Part shown: in pieces, positions 34,365 to 42,516 of the stretch
How the letters are laid out: the number at the start of each line of letters is the position of its first letter
Position numbering within the stretch: the stretch's first letter is position 1
From: Solirubrobacteraceae bacterium
GTDB taxonomy: Bacteria > Actinomycetota > Thermoleophilia > Solirubrobacterales > Solirubrobacteraceae
DNA length: 48,781 bases
Assembly: GCA_017882445.1 (NCBI GenBank)
Contig: JADGPK010000017.1
Span: forward strand, 1-48,781
Direction of reading: 5' to 3'
The notes under the pieces: model-generated
What the model was told of the DNA's origin: nothing
Database searches by the model: none
What the model saw: only the letters and a program-made list of their open reading frames with translations
Position numbers and translations under genes: made by a program

Positions 34365-35605
34365 CAGTACACGACCGCGTCGTAGCCCGCGCGCTCCAGC
34401 ACGACGACGAGCTCCTCGGTATGGCCCGGACCGCGGGTCTCGAGCGTCAGCTCGACCCCCGTCTCGCGGGCGTGCAGAGGAACCGCCTCGCGGACGTGCT
34501 CGAGGCTCACCAGGTTGGCGCGAACGCTGGCGATGAGGTTGAGCAGCTCGGCGAGCGCGCCGGGGCGATCGGCGACGCGGGTGAAGATTCGCACCCGCCG
34601 GCCCTCCTCGGTTTCGCGCCGGCGCAGCAGTCCGGCGAGCAACCCGCAGTCGACGTTGCCGCCGGACACGATCGCCACGGTCGTCCCGCGGACGGGCGTG
34701 AGACGGCCGCTCAACAGAGCCGCCACCGCCACCGCACCCGCACCCTCGGCGACCAGCTTGGCGCGGTCGGCGAGGAACACCATCGCGTCCGCGATCTCGT
34801 CCTCGGTGACGGTTTCCACGCTGTGCAGGAGCTCGCGCAGCAGCGGCAGGGTGAGCGTGCCGGGACGCTTGATCGCGATGCCGTCGGCGATCGTGGCTCC
34901 GCCGGCCAGCTCGGCCTCGGCCGGCGCCCCCTGTCGCTTGAACGCCTGCACGAAGGGCGCGCACGCTCTCGCCTGCACACCCACCAGCTCGACATTCCCG
35001 CGCGCACGGCGCAACGCTATCCCCACGCCGCTCGCCAGGCCGCCGCCGCCGACCGGCACCACCACGCGAGCCAGGTCGGGGACATCCTCGAGCAGCTCGA
35101 GCGCGAGCGTGCCCTGCCCGGCGATCACGTCGAGGTCGTCGAAGGGGTGCACGAGCGCAGGCCCGGCACCCTTGGCGAACTCGGCGGCCAGCTCGAGGGC
35201 CTCCTCCACCGATCCGCCTCCCAGGTGAACCCTCGCATCGAGCCGCTCCACGGCGGCCACCTTGGATACGGGGGCGTCGCGCGGCATGAAGACCTCGCAG
35301 CTGATACCCCTGATGCGCGCTGCCTGAGCGACCGCTCGCCCGTGGTTGCCGGCGCTGGCCGTGACGAGGCCGGCGGCGGCGGCCTCGCCCAGCGCCGCCA
35401 CCTTGTGCAACGCACCACGCAACTTGAACGAGCCGGTCCTCTGCAGGCACTCGGCCTTCAGGGCGACCGATCCCCCTGCGGGCTCGGTCAGATCGTCACA
35501 GGCGATCGTGGGGGTTCGCACCGCGACGCCTGCGATCGAACGCCGCGCAGCGTCCAAATCGACGCGGGCGATCAGCTCGGCGGCGGCGGGCGGCAGTTCG
35601 TTCAC
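34364..35605 (-). CDS. ilvA: Threonine ammonia-lyase with C-terminal ACT domain
   Basis: This fold-type II PLP enzyme deaminates threonine to 2-oxobutanoate. It has 413 residues. The lysine is K61 in RTGSFKLRGA, with SAGNHGRAVAQAA, the phosphate-binding PVGGGGLASG and the C-terminal catalytic SGGNVD. An ACT-like domain follows (about 330-413, RIFTRVADRPGALAELLNLI), so it may respond to an amino acid. The GTG at 35605 was chosen because family similarity begins with the AAELIARVDLDAARRSIAGV region. The open frame runs on to 36100 but is antisense to the glycosyltransferase. A catabolic TdcB-like role is the main alternative to isoleucine synthesis. Confidence 0.88.
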   Translation of the reverse strand: MNELPPAAAELIARVDLDAARRSIAGVAVRTPTIACDDLTEPAGGSVALKAECLQRTGSFKLRGALHKVAALGEAAAAGLVTASAGNHGRAVAQAARIRGISCEVFMPRDAPVSKVAAVERLDARVHLGGGSVEEALELAAEFAKGAGPALVHPFDDLDVIAGQGTLALELLEDVPDLARVVVPVGGGGLASGVGIALRRARGNVELVGVQARACAPFVQAFKRQGAPAEAELAGGATIADGIAIKRPGTLTLPLLRELLHSVETVTEDEIADAMVFLADRAKLVAEGAGAVAVAALLSGRLTPVRGTTVAIVSGGNVDCGLLAGLLRRRETEEGRRVRIFTRVADRPGALAELLNLIASVRANLVSLEHVREAVPLHARETGVELTLETRGPGHTEELVVVLERAGYDAVVY

Positions 35606-35775
35606 CGCGTCACCCGGCTCGCTGTTCGGTCCTCGCGGCTCATCTGTGTTGACGGTATACGCTGCGCGCCCTTTCGGGCAACCATGGCTCGGTGCGGTGC
35701 GGGAGTAGGGTGCTGGCCCATGAGCACTCGAGACCGCCCTCGGCTGACACGAAGTTGACATCGGGGACGCCGACG

Positions 35776-36984
35776 GTGGCGGTCGTCCACCTGTCATCGG
35801 GGGGGCACGTCCGACCGCTGCTGCCGCTCGTGGCCGCCCTGCGGGATCGCGGGGCGCGGACGGTGCAGTGGGCGCTCCCGCGATGGGAGGCGGAGTGCGC
35901 GACGGTCGGCGGCGAGTTCCGCGCGCTGCCCGACGTTGGCATCGACCTGGAACAGCCTCCGGCGAACCTGATCGGCATGGCCGAGCACATCGCGCGGGTG
36001 ACCGAGCGGGTGACCCCGTGGATGATCGAGCAGCTACGCGACAGCGGTGCTGAGGTCGTCCTGCGCGACACGCTCGCCCTGTACGCCCGCTATGCGGCAT
36101 ACGAGACCGGGCTGCCGCAGGTGGCGTTCAGCGCGGCGATGGCCTTCCCCAGCGGCATCCTGCCGGCGCTGCAGAGCGTGCCGGCGTTGCGGAGCGTCCC
36201 GGGCGCGCTCGCCCAGCTCGTCGTCGGGGCCCCCGACGGCGTGCGGCTGCGGCTCGTCTCGCGGCGGCTCGAGCAGCTCTACGGCGAGCCCATCGGGCGC
36301 TCGCTGGAGGTGCTGGGCGGACGATACGGGTGCACGACGCTCGTCGGGACGTCGCGCCAACTGCAGGTCCGTCCCCATAGCTTCGCCGGCGAGGACGTGC
36401 GGTACGTCGGGCCGCTACGCGCGGCCAGCGCACCCGACGACGGCGAGGAGCCGGCGCTCGCCGCGCTCGGGGAGCAGGAGGAGCTCGTGTACGTCTCACT
36501 CGGCACCCTGTTCGAGGACAGGCCCGCGTTCTTCCGCGCCGCCGCGCACTCGCTCGCGCGACCAGGGCGCCGCGTGGTGCTCTCGGTCGGAAGGATCGCC
36601 CCGCAGGCCTTGGGGACGCTGCCCGCTGGCGTCACCGCGCACGCCCACGTCGACCAGCTCGCCGTGCTCCGCCGCGCCGACCTCTTCGTGACCCACGGCG
36701 GGTTCAACAGCGTGCAGGAGGGACTGGTCGCCGGTGTGCCGCTGCTCGTCTTCCCCCAGATGCAGGAGCAGGTCCTCAACGCCGACCGCGTGGCCGAGCT
36801 CGGCGCCGGGCTGCGCCTGCGTCGACCGACCGCCGCACGGATCGGCGCCCACGCGGATCGGATTCTCGGCGAGCCGCGCTTTCGGGCCGCCGCCGGACGC
36901 ACCGGCGCGGAGCTGCGCGCGGCGGTGGACGTCGACGGCGCGGTGGACGCCGTGCTCGACGCAGTCGCGGTGGGGGTCTCCTGA
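35776..36984 (+). CDS. MGT/UGT-type glycosyltransferase (GT1 family)
   Basis: This 402-residue GT-B glycosyltransferase has the N-terminal acceptor domain VAVVHLSSGGHVRPLLPLVAAL. Its C-terminal nucleotide-sugar site is VYVSLGTLFEDRP, then HVDQLAVLRRADLFVTHGGFNSVQEGLVAGVPLLVFPQMQEQ, with the UGT signature HGGFNS. Related enzymes glycosylate macrolides and other small lipophilic molecules. I chose GTG 35776 because GGGGA lies 8 bases before it and the beta-strand of the first domain begins there. An in-frame GTG at 35710 would add a tail of no family character. No biosynthetic cluster is adjacent. Confidence 0.85.
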   Translation: MAVVHLSSGGHVRPLLPLVAALRDRGARTVQWALPRWEAECATVGGEFRALPDVGIDLEQPPANLIGMAEHIARVTERVTPWMIEQLRDSGAEVVLRDTLALYARYAAYETGLPQVAFSAAMAFPSGILPALQSVPALRSVPGALAQLVVGAPDGVRLRLVSRRLEQLYGEPIGRSLEVLGGRYGCTTLVGTSRQLQVRPHSFAGEDVRYVGPLRAASAPDDGEEPALAALGEQEELVYVSLGTLFEDRPAFFRAAAHSLARPGRRVVLSVGRIAPQALGTLPAGVTAHAHVDQLAVLRRADLFVTHGGFNSVQEGLVAGVPLLVFPQMQEQVLNADRVAELGAGLRLRRPTAARIGAHADRILGEPRFRAAAGRTGAELRAAVDVDGAVDAVLDAVAVGVS

Positions 36985-37163
36985 GGATCACAGGAACGTT
37001 GTTTTACGCACCCGCGATTCGGGTACAGCCGCCCAACAACACGAGAAGACGCACGGCCACCAGCTACGACCTGCGCGCGCTCTCGAAACCGTCGACGCCC
37101 GAAGACTTCTCAAGGCGCCCGTCCCTCTCCCTGGTGCTCCGGCGTGCGCGGGGATTCGTCCGA

Positions 37164-37237
<74 letters not shown>

Positions 37238-37452
37238 TTTTGGCTTTGCAGTGCGGTTTCTGCCAAGCTTTGACCCAAACTGGATGTAGCCGCAAGGCAC
37301 ATCTGGGGCACATCGCAAGGCGGAGCCGTTCTGCATCGCACCGCCATGTTATCGGCAGCGTGCTCACCGAATACGCCTCAGATCGCCCACCGTGTCCAAG
37401 TCACGGGGTTCGCCCGCCACCGCAGATCGCAGAGCGTCAGCCGCATCGCTAA

Positions 37453-38730
37453 TCAACGGCGCAGGATCGCTTTGCAGCACTCCGCGCGCTCGGACACGAG
37501 GTCGAGAAGCCGAGCCGGTAGAGGGCGATTGAGCGCGGCAACCTCTGGTGTAGCGACAGCCTCGGCAAATGCGTCAGGCGCTCGCTCTGCGAGTGCGAGT
37601 ACGCGGTCGAGCGCTGCGTCGGGGTCGACACCAAGATCCTGCGCAGCGCCCTCCCAGGTGTTGTGGTACGGGTAGACGCGGTAGTCGCCGCCGATCTTCA
37701 TGGCGAAGCGCAGCTTCCTTTCGTGGGCGCCATACGGCAAGGCGGACGCAACGTCGTATAGGGGCGCGAGACGCACGTCCCGGCCGGCGAGCAGAAGGGA
37801 GTAGTTCTTGGCGTGGGCGTCGGTCCCAGCGATCAGCCAGTTCCATGCCAGCGCGTCGAAGAATCGCCAGACGGCCTCGTCCGCCACGCTCGGAGGCATC
37901 ACGTCGCGAAGCAAACGCGCAAGCTCTCGTGGGCCGGGGCCTCCTTCGTTCTGGTACTTGCGGGATGGGTGGACGCCCAGCGCCTGAGCTAGATCCTCCT
38001 GGTGGATGCGAACAAGCCGATCCCCCACTCGGCGCCGGTCGTAGCGATCAACGACGATCGCGCTCTCGTCGCCGAACCGAGCCACCCGTGTCCGGGCGAC
38101 GACAAGACCGGCACGACCAGCAGCGTCGAGGCAGAGATGCTCGTTGAGATCGTGGTCGTCCAGGCCGGCCACGGCGGGCTTGAGGATGTGGCTGGTGGCG
38201 GCCGACCCCGAAGGCACGCCCCAACTTCCGTCCTCATGAAGCAACGCTGTCTTGGCCTGGGCGCCCGCAAGGCTGAACTGGCCGGTGAACTCACGACCAA
38301 GCCATGCAGTGGTGTCCTCGCGCAACTCTCGAAGGCGCTGCGCGACCTCCCCATCTGTGAGCCAGGTGACAGTCTCCGGCTTCTCGACGATTTCGTCGAC
38401 CGCCTCCGGAACGGCGAAACGAACCGCTCCCGCACAGTCATGGCCGATCGGAGTAGAAAGCAAAGAGAAAGGCGAAGACGCCGACGCGTGGAAGTCGCGC
38501 GCCCACCGCTCGAGAACAGCTTGGTTGTCTGGAAGCAGGCCCCAGAGCCAGGGGCTGATTTGCCCGTCGGGATGGGAGCGCACCGCTGTCGGCATTGAGA
38601 CCGACAGGGGAGTAGCGGTTCGGGTGTCGCGGTACGCGTCGTCGTAGTCGAACCGCAGCCGACCGCTGGGTAGCCGGGTGAGCGTGCCTGCGATCGTGTC
38701 GTCGAGGACGACGACTAGGCTGTCGGTCAT
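37453..38730 (-). CDS. hipA: HipA-family serine/threonine kinase toxin
   Basis: This is the toxin kinase of a type II toxin-antitoxin module. In the best known member it phosphorylates glutamyl-tRNA synthetase and triggers persistence. The 425-residue protein has an N-terminal HipA_N-like domain (about 5-105) and kinase motifs FSLAGAQAKTALL (ATP loop). It also has TSHILKP, IVVDRYDRR, RIHQEDLAQALG, the catalytic loop WNWLIAGTDAHAKNYSLL near residue 305 and LAPLYDVASALP (metal-binding Asp). Full length and intact motifs suggest it is active. The start overlaps the antitoxin stop as ATGA. Base composition is visibly less GC-rich than in parB beside it. Confidence 0.93.
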   Translation of the reverse strand: MTDSLVVVLDDTIAGTLTRLPSGRLRFDYDDAYRDTRTATPLSVSMPTAVRSHPDGQISPWLWGLLPDNQAVLERWARDFHASASSPFSLLSTPIGHDCAGAVRFAVPEAVDEIVEKPETVTWLTDGEVAQRLRELREDTTAWLGREFTGQFSLAGAQAKTALLHEDGSWGVPSGSAATSHILKPAVAGLDDHDLNEHLCLDAAGRAGLVVARTRVARFGDESAIVVDRYDRRRVGDRLVRIHQEDLAQALGVHPSRKYQNEGGPGPRELARLLRDVMPPSVADEAVWRFFDALAWNWLIAGTDAHAKNYSLLLAGRDVRLAPLYDVASALPYGAHERKLRFAMKIGGDYRVYPYHNTWEGAAQDLGVDPDAALDRVLALAERAPDAFAEAVATPEVAALNRPLPARLLDLVSERAECCKAILRR

Positions 38731-39008
38731 CGGCCGCGATGCTCATCTATGAGCGCGTCAAGGTCCACCGTCTCTCCCCCGCCCGAAGCGCGCGTGTCAT
38801 CGCTCGGCGCTAGTTCCAGAGCAAGGCCGAGCGCGTCAAGGACCCGCAGGAGCAGGCCAAACTCGGCCGTGGACTTTCCGGCCTCGAACTCGTAGATCCA
38901 CTTCCGGGACACTCCGGCGCGCGACGCAAGGTCTGCCTGGCTCATGCCCAGGTCGATGCGCCGGCCGCGTACGGCTGCCGCCAGGTCTCGGATGGAGCGG
39001 GCTGTCAT
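38727..39008 (-). CDS. hipB: HipB-family XRE antitoxin/repressor
   Basis: This 93-residue antitoxin has a helix-turn-helix domain (about 5-62, with MSQADLASRAGVSRKWIYEF as the DNA-binding core). A C-terminal acidic tail (TVDLDALIDEHRGR) probably contacts HipA. ATG 39008 is preceded by AGGGG. A longer frame to 39065 would include the operator and the promoter -10, so it is unlikely. The gene should repress its own promoter through the inverted repeats directly upstream. Confidence 0.92.
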   Translation of the reverse strand: MTARSIRDLAAAVRGRRIDLGMSQADLASRAGVSRKWIYEFEAGKSTAEFGLLLRVLDALGLALELAPSDDTRASGGGETVDLDALIDEHRGR

Positions 39009-39020
39009 GGGATCCCCTTT

Positions 39021-39036
39021 GCCACCGTTAGGTAGC
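39021..39036. promoter_or_regulatory. hipBA operator site 1
   Basis: This is an imperfect 16-bp palindrome, GCCACC-GTTA-GGTAGC, which fits the two-fold symmetry of a HipB dimer site. It covers the predicted transcription start, between the -10 box and the ribosome site. Confidence 0.7.
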
Positions 39037-39037
39037 A

Positions 39038-39065
39038 AGTATATCATGCCACTGCTCGGGAGCAA
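39038..39065 (-). promoter_or_regulatory. hipBA promoter
   Basis: On the minus strand a -35 TTGCTC (complement of 39060-39065) and a -10 TATACT (complement of 39038-39043) are separated by 16 bases, with an extended -10 TG at the right distance. Transcription would start near 39031, about 23 bases before the hipB ATG. Confidence 0.65.
39048..39063. promoter_or_regulatory. hipBA operator site 2 (degenerate, middle)
   Basis: GCCACT-GCTC-GGGAGC matches site 3 at 13 of 16 positions. It starts exactly 27 bp after site 1 and overlaps the -35 box, so binding here would block RNA polymerase directly. Confidence 0.55.
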
Positions 39066-39074
39066 ACGACGTAA

Positions 39075-39090
39075 GCCACCGTTCGGTAGC
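39075..39090. promoter_or_regulatory. hipBA operator site 3
   Basis: GCCACC-GTTC-GGTAGC differs from site 1 at one spacer base only. It starts 27 bp after site 2, immediately outside the 3' end of parB. Confidence 0.7.
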
Positions 39091-39096
39091 CCGCAG

Positions 39097-40002
39097 CTAG
39101 GCGACCGCGCCAGGCCTTATCCGCCGCGCCAGCTCAATGGCCTCCTGTGGGCTTGAGAAGGACAGCTCGGCGCGGTATCCGCCGCCGCGCGCCGGCCTCA
39201 CGCGCACCTCCGCGCCGAGCGCGCCGCCCAGCGCCACGGCGATGTCCCGCGACGCCTGCTCCTGGTCGGGATGAGGCTCTCGGGCGCTCACGCCACGGCG
39301 GCGGGACGCGTTGGGGCCGGAGGTCTCCCCGTTGCTCTCCCGCGCGTGCTCTTCCACCACCCTCACCGACCAGCCCTGCTCGACCGCGGTGCGCGCCAGG
39401 TCCGCGCGGACGGAGTGGTCGTCGGCCAGCAGCAGCGCTCGCCCGTGGCCCTCGCTGAGAGCGCCCCGCTCCAGCAGCTCGATCGCCGCGTCGGGCAGGT
39501 CGAGGAGACGAACGAGGTTGCTGACCGCCACGCGGCCGCGGCCGACCCGCCTCCCGACGTCCTCGCGTGTCAGGCCCAACTCCTCCACCAGGGCCGCGCA
39601 CGCGCGCGCCTCGTCGATCGGGTTGAGATCCTCGCGCGCCATGTTCTCGATCAGCGCCACTTCCAGCGCGGCGACGTCCTCGCGGTTGCGCACGAGCGCC
39701 GGGATCGTCTCCAGGCCCGCTATCCGCGCGGCCCGCCAGCGCCGCTCGCCGGCGACTAGCTCGTAGGTGCCACCCGGCTTGGGGCGCACGAGCACCGGCT
39801 GAAGCACACCCTGCTCGCCCAGCGACCCGGCCAGGGCCTCAAGGGCATCCCGATCAAAGCCTCTCCGCGGCTGCTTCGGGTTCGGGACGATCAGCTCCAC
39901 GGGGAGCTCCCGCAGCTGCTCCTCGCTGCTCTGCTGGCCCTCTGCGGACACCGACAGGATCGCGCTCAGTCCCCTTCCCATCCCCGGCCTCGGCTTAGCC
40001 AC
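39097..40002 (-). CDS. parB: Chromosome partitioning protein ParB
   Basis: This CTP-dependent centromere clamp binds parS and loads condensin. It has 301 residues: N-terminal MGRGLSAIL box, the CTP-binding domain with PNPKQPR and GERRWRAARIAGL at 85-97, ALIENMAREDLNPIDEARA, and the helix-turn-helix LTREDVGRRVGRGRVAVSNL with LLDLP after it. A linker and the C-terminal dimerisation domain (EVRVRPARGGGYRAELSF) close the protein. GTG 40002 is supported by a perfect AAGGAGGT 8 bases upstream. The start overlaps the parA stop by 8 bases. Confidence 0.95.
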   Translation of the reverse strand: MAKPRPGMGRGLSAILSVSAEGQQSSEEQLRELPVELIVPNPKQPRRGFDRDALEALAGSLGEQGVLQPVLVRPKPGGTYELVAGERRWRAARIAGLETIPALVRNREDVAALEVALIENMAREDLNPIDEARACAALVEELGLTREDVGRRVGRGRVAVSNLVRLLDLPDAAIELLERGALSEGHGRALLLADDHSVRADLARTAVEQGWSVRVVEEHARESNGETSGPNASRRRGVSAREPHPDQEQASRDIAVALGGALGAEVRVRPARGGGYRAELSFSSPQEAIELARRIRPGAVA

Positions 40003-40753
40003 GCGCTGCAACCTCCTTAGCGAGTTCGAAATACGCCGCCGCCCCGGCGCTGTGCGGATCGTGATGGGTGACCGGCAGACCGTAGCTCGGCGCCTCTCCC
40101 ACCCTGACATTACGGGGGATCACGGTGTCGAAGACCAGGTCGGGGAAGTGCGCGCGCACCTCCCGCTCCACGTCCTGCCCGAGCCGCGTGCGGCTGTCGT
40201 GCATCGTCAGCAGCATCCCCGCGACGGTGAGGCGCGGGTTCAGGTCGCGCTGCACCAGCGCCAGTGTCTCCAGCAGCCCCGCCAGACCCTCGAGGGCGAA
40301 GTACTCGGTCTGCACGGGCACTATCACCCGATCCGCCGCCGCCAGCGCGCAGACCGTCAGCGGGCCCAACGATGGAGGGCAGTCGAGCAGCATGTATTCG
40401 AAGCTTTCCCTCAGCGGCGCCAGACACTCGCGCAGGCGGTACTCGAAGCCCTCGATGCGGGGAAGCTCGACGTTCGCTCCCGCCAGGCCGGCTCCGGCCG
40501 GCAGCGCGCGCAATCCTTTCACCGCAGAGTCCGTGAGGGCTTCCACGGCTGTCGCCTCTCCGGTGAGGACCTCGTAGAGGCCCGGGGCCTGGGTGCGCGG
40601 GATGCCCAAGCCGACCGTCGCGTTGGCCTGCGGGTCCGCGTCCACCAGGAGCGTCGTGTATCCCGCCTCTGCGATACACGCGGCGACGTTGACCGCAGTG
40701 GTCGTCTTGCCCACGCCGCCCTTCTGGTTGGCGACCGCATAGACAGTGCCCAT
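39995..40753 (-). CDS. parA: Chromosome partitioning ATPase ParA (Soj)
   Basis: This deviant-Walker ATPase drives origin segregation with ParB. It has 252 residues. The signature KGGVGKTT is at 11-18, with LLVDADPQANAT, LLDCPPSLGPLT and VPVQTEYFALEGLAGL, then the C-terminal TVIPRNVRVGEAPSYGLPV typical of chromosomal Soj proteins. ATG 40753 was chosen since family similarity starts at MGTVYAVANQKGG. An in-frame ATG at 40795 would add 14 residues. No strong ribosome site is visible before either. Confidence 0.94.
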   Translation of the reverse strand: MGTVYAVANQKGGVGKTTTAVNVAACIAEAGYTTLLVDADPQANATVGLGIPRTQAPGLYEVLTGEATAVEALTDSAVKGLRALPAGAGLAGANVELPRIEGFEYRLRECLAPLRESFEYMLLDCPPSLGPLTVCALAAADRVIVPVQTEYFALEGLAGLLETLALVQRDLNPRLTVAGMLLTMHDSRTRLGQDVEREVRAHFPDLVFDTVIPRNVRVGEAPSYGLPVTHHDPHSAGAAAYFELAKEVAARG

Positions 40754-40836
40754 GCGCTGCAAGCTAGCGCCGATCGCCCGAGCGCGGGTGCTCATCGCCG
40801 GCAAAGTGGGGGAATCTCCGCCTCGCAGGGCTCCGC

Positions 40837-41544
40837 TCAGCGCCCGAGCGGGCGCTTGCGCGCCATTCCCGCCCGTCTCGGGAAGCGCGCGGGCGTCTCT
40901 TCAAGCTTCACGAAGACGTGCAGATGGCGGTCCCTGGCCCCCGCAAACGGGGTGACCCTGCGGACCTCCGTCCGGCGCAGGCCCAGTATCGCCGCTGCCC
41001 GATCGGCCGCCTCCTCGTCCTCTGGCGCGCGGCCTGCACGCCAATCGACGACGGTGCCGCCCACGCGCAGGACGGGCGCCGCGTACTCCAGCACCACGGG
41101 CTGCGCCGCAAGCGCGCGGGCCAGCACCACATCGTTGCGCGACACACCCATGCGCCACTCCTCGGCGCGAGCGCAGATGACGGTCGCGTTCTCGAGCCCC
41201 GCGGCAGCGCACAGCCTCTTCAGGAACTCGCACTTGCGGCGGGCGCTGTCGAGGAGGCAGACCTCGGTGGCGGGGAGCGCCACCGCGAGCGCCACGCCCG
41301 GAAAGCCGGCGCCGCTGCCGATGTCGGCGATTCGCCCGGCCGTCCGCACCGCCTCGATCTCCAGCGCAGACAGCGAGTCCGCCAGGTGCACCTGCGCCGC
41401 CCGCTCACGCTCGCGCACCGCCGTCGGCGCATGCTCATCGGCCTCGAGCAGCTCGAGCACGGCCACGAGCTGCCGCCGCTGGGCGGCGGTCAGCTCGCCA
41501 GGGAGGTCCAAGCGCTCTCCGGCCAGACGCCGCTCACCGCTCAT
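40837..41544 (-). CDS. rsmG: 16S rRNA (guanine-527-N7) methyltransferase
   Basis: This SAM methyltransferase modifies G527 of 16S rRNA. Loss of it gives low-level streptomycin resistance in other bacteria. It has 235 residues, with HLADSLSAL upstream of the SAM motif RIADIGSGAGFPGVALAVA, LLDSARRKCEFLKRL, and VLARALAAQPVVLEYAAPVL with the usual acidic and basic positions. The C-terminus carries a basic tail. It overlaps the 3' end of the LAGLIDADG-like gene by 11 bases. Its position between khpB and parA is the usual one near the chromosome origin. Confidence 0.93.
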   Translation of the reverse strand: MSGERRLAGERLDLPGELTAAQRRQLVAVLELLEADEHAPTAVRERERAAQVHLADSLSALEIEAVRTAGRIADIGSGAGFPGVALAVALPATEVCLLDSARRKCEFLKRLCAAAGLENATVICARAEEWRMGVSRNDVVLARALAAQPVVLEYAAPVLRVGGTVVDWRAGRAPEDEEAADRAAAILGLRRTEVRRVTPFAGARDRHLHVFVKLEETPARFPRRAGMARKRPLGR

Positions 41545-41899
41545 AGCGCCCGAAGAAATCGGCGTACTTGAGCCGCATGTCGCGTATCCGACCGACTACG
41601 TGGGGGTCGATCTCGTCCGTCAGCACGGCTTCGACCACTGGGAGAACGTCCTCCGCGAGGGCGTCGCCGCGGGCCATCCACTGGTAGTAGCGACGGCCAC
41701 CGTGGTTGTATGGACCGTACAGCCGCGTCCGTGGGAAGCGCCCCTGTAGCCATAGGAACAGCGCCTCGTGGCGCACGTGCATCCGCAGCGTTATCTGCGG
41801 ATACTTGCCGTCGCCTCCGAAGTGGCCCTCTCCGATCAGGACGCCCACGACGATCCCGCGCTCCAGGTCGCTGAGCTCCGTGTGACGCAGGCCGGACAT
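41534..41899 (-). CDS. Stand-alone LAGLIDADG-like protein between khpB and rsmG
   Basis: This 121-residue protein resembles a single LAGLIDADG homing-endonuclease domain. The helix motif IVVGVLIGEGHFGGDG (about 16-31) matches the G-x-(I/L)-x-G-E-G-x-(F/V) pattern with E24 as the candidate metal ligand. It is followed by beta-strand stretches PQITLRM, ALFLWLQGRFP and YYQWMARG, and a helical C-terminus. One motif per chain would mean a homodimer if active. It is not inside an intron or intein and sits in-line in a core operon, so it may be domesticated. The ATG has no clear ribosome site, and the first parS-like repeat lies 8 bases upstream of it. Confidence 0.78.
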   Translation of the reverse strand: MSGLRHTELSDLERGIVVGVLIGEGHFGGDGKYPQITLRMHVRHEALFLWLQGRFPRTRLYGPYNHGGRRYYQWMARGDALAEDVLPVVEAVLTDEIDPHVVGRIRDMRLKYADFFGRYER

Positions 41900-41906
41900 C
41901 GCCGTA

Positions 41907-41937
41907 TTGTTTCACCGTCAAGAAAAACGTGAAACGC
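41907..41937. repeat. Split parS-like repeat, copy 1
   Basis: This 31-bp sequence carries GTTTCAC (41909-41915) and GTGAAAC (41929-41935), the two halves of bacterial parS, separated by the 13 bases CGTCAAGAAAAAC. The halves are inverted repeats and could also form a 7-bp hairpin. Confidence 0.85.
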
Positions 41938-41978
41938 CGTGGCCGCGGCGGCCTCGGTCACGGGCGCACCCTCCGAAC

Positions 41979-42009
41979 TTGTTTCACCGTCAAGAAAAAC
42001 GTGAAACGC
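41979..42009. repeat. Split parS-like repeat, copy 2
   Basis: This is identical over all 31 bases to copy 1 and offset by exactly 72 bp. Half-sites are GTTTCAC (41981-41987) and GTGAAAC (42001-42007). It ends 3 bases from the khpB stop codon. The 41 bases between the copies are GC-rich and unrelated. Confidence 0.85.
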
Positions 42010-42012
42010 GCG

Positions 42013-42516
42013 CTAAGCGTCCGGCAACGGGGAGATGACCAGATGCCGCTCCGGCTCGTCGCCCTCGCTGTGCGTTTCGACATCCTCACGCTCGCGCAGA
42101 TACTCATGCACGACCCGTCGCTCAAACGGAGGCAGCGGATCGAGCTCCACCGGTTCGCCCGAGCTGATCGCGTCATCGGCGGCGTCATCGGCCATCCCTC
42201 TCAGCGCCGCGGCGCGACGGTCGCGATACCCGTTCGCGTCGATCACCACCCGCACGGAGGACGGTCCGTCCGGGAAGACGATGCGCTGGGCCAGGTGCTG
42301 GACCGCGTCGATCGTCTGCCCGTGACGGCCGATGAACAGGCCCACGTCATCTCCCTCCAGACGTCCCGTCAGTACGCGCTCGTCCTCGGCGACCTCTATC
42401 TCGACATCGAGCCCCAGCGCGTCGGCGATCTCCTCGAGCAGCTCTTCGAGCGCCTCGGGTGGCTCGAGATCCTCGCCGCGCGCCTCTCCGTCCCGACCCT
42501 CCTCGCGCTCGGTCAT
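42013..42516 (-). CDS. khpB: RNA-binding protein KhpB (Jag), KH and R3H domains
   Basis: This 167-residue RNA chaperone-like protein is normally encoded after yidC. A short acidic N-terminus and Jag-like helix (EALEELLEEIADALGLDVE) lead to the KH motif GLFIGRHGQTIDAVQHL. A C-terminal R3H domain (PFERRVVHEYLRERED...HLVISP) follows. Related proteins bind many mRNAs and small RNAs and affect cell division and elongation. The ATG overlaps the yidC stop as ATGA. Confidence 0.92.
   Translation of the reverse strand: MTEREEGRDGEARGEDLEPPEALEELLEEIADALGLDVEIEVAEDERVLTGRLEGDDVGLFIGRHGQTIDAVQHLAQRIVFPDGPSSVRVVIDANGYRDRRAAALRGMADDAADDAISSGEPVELDPLPPFERRVVHEYLREREDVETHSEGDEPERHLVISPLPDA

Noticed and set aside
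35606-36100. N-terminal extension of threonine ammonia-lyase
   Set aside because: It overlaps the glycosyltransferase on the opposite strand, and its sequence is Arg/Pro/Ser-rich with no family similarity.
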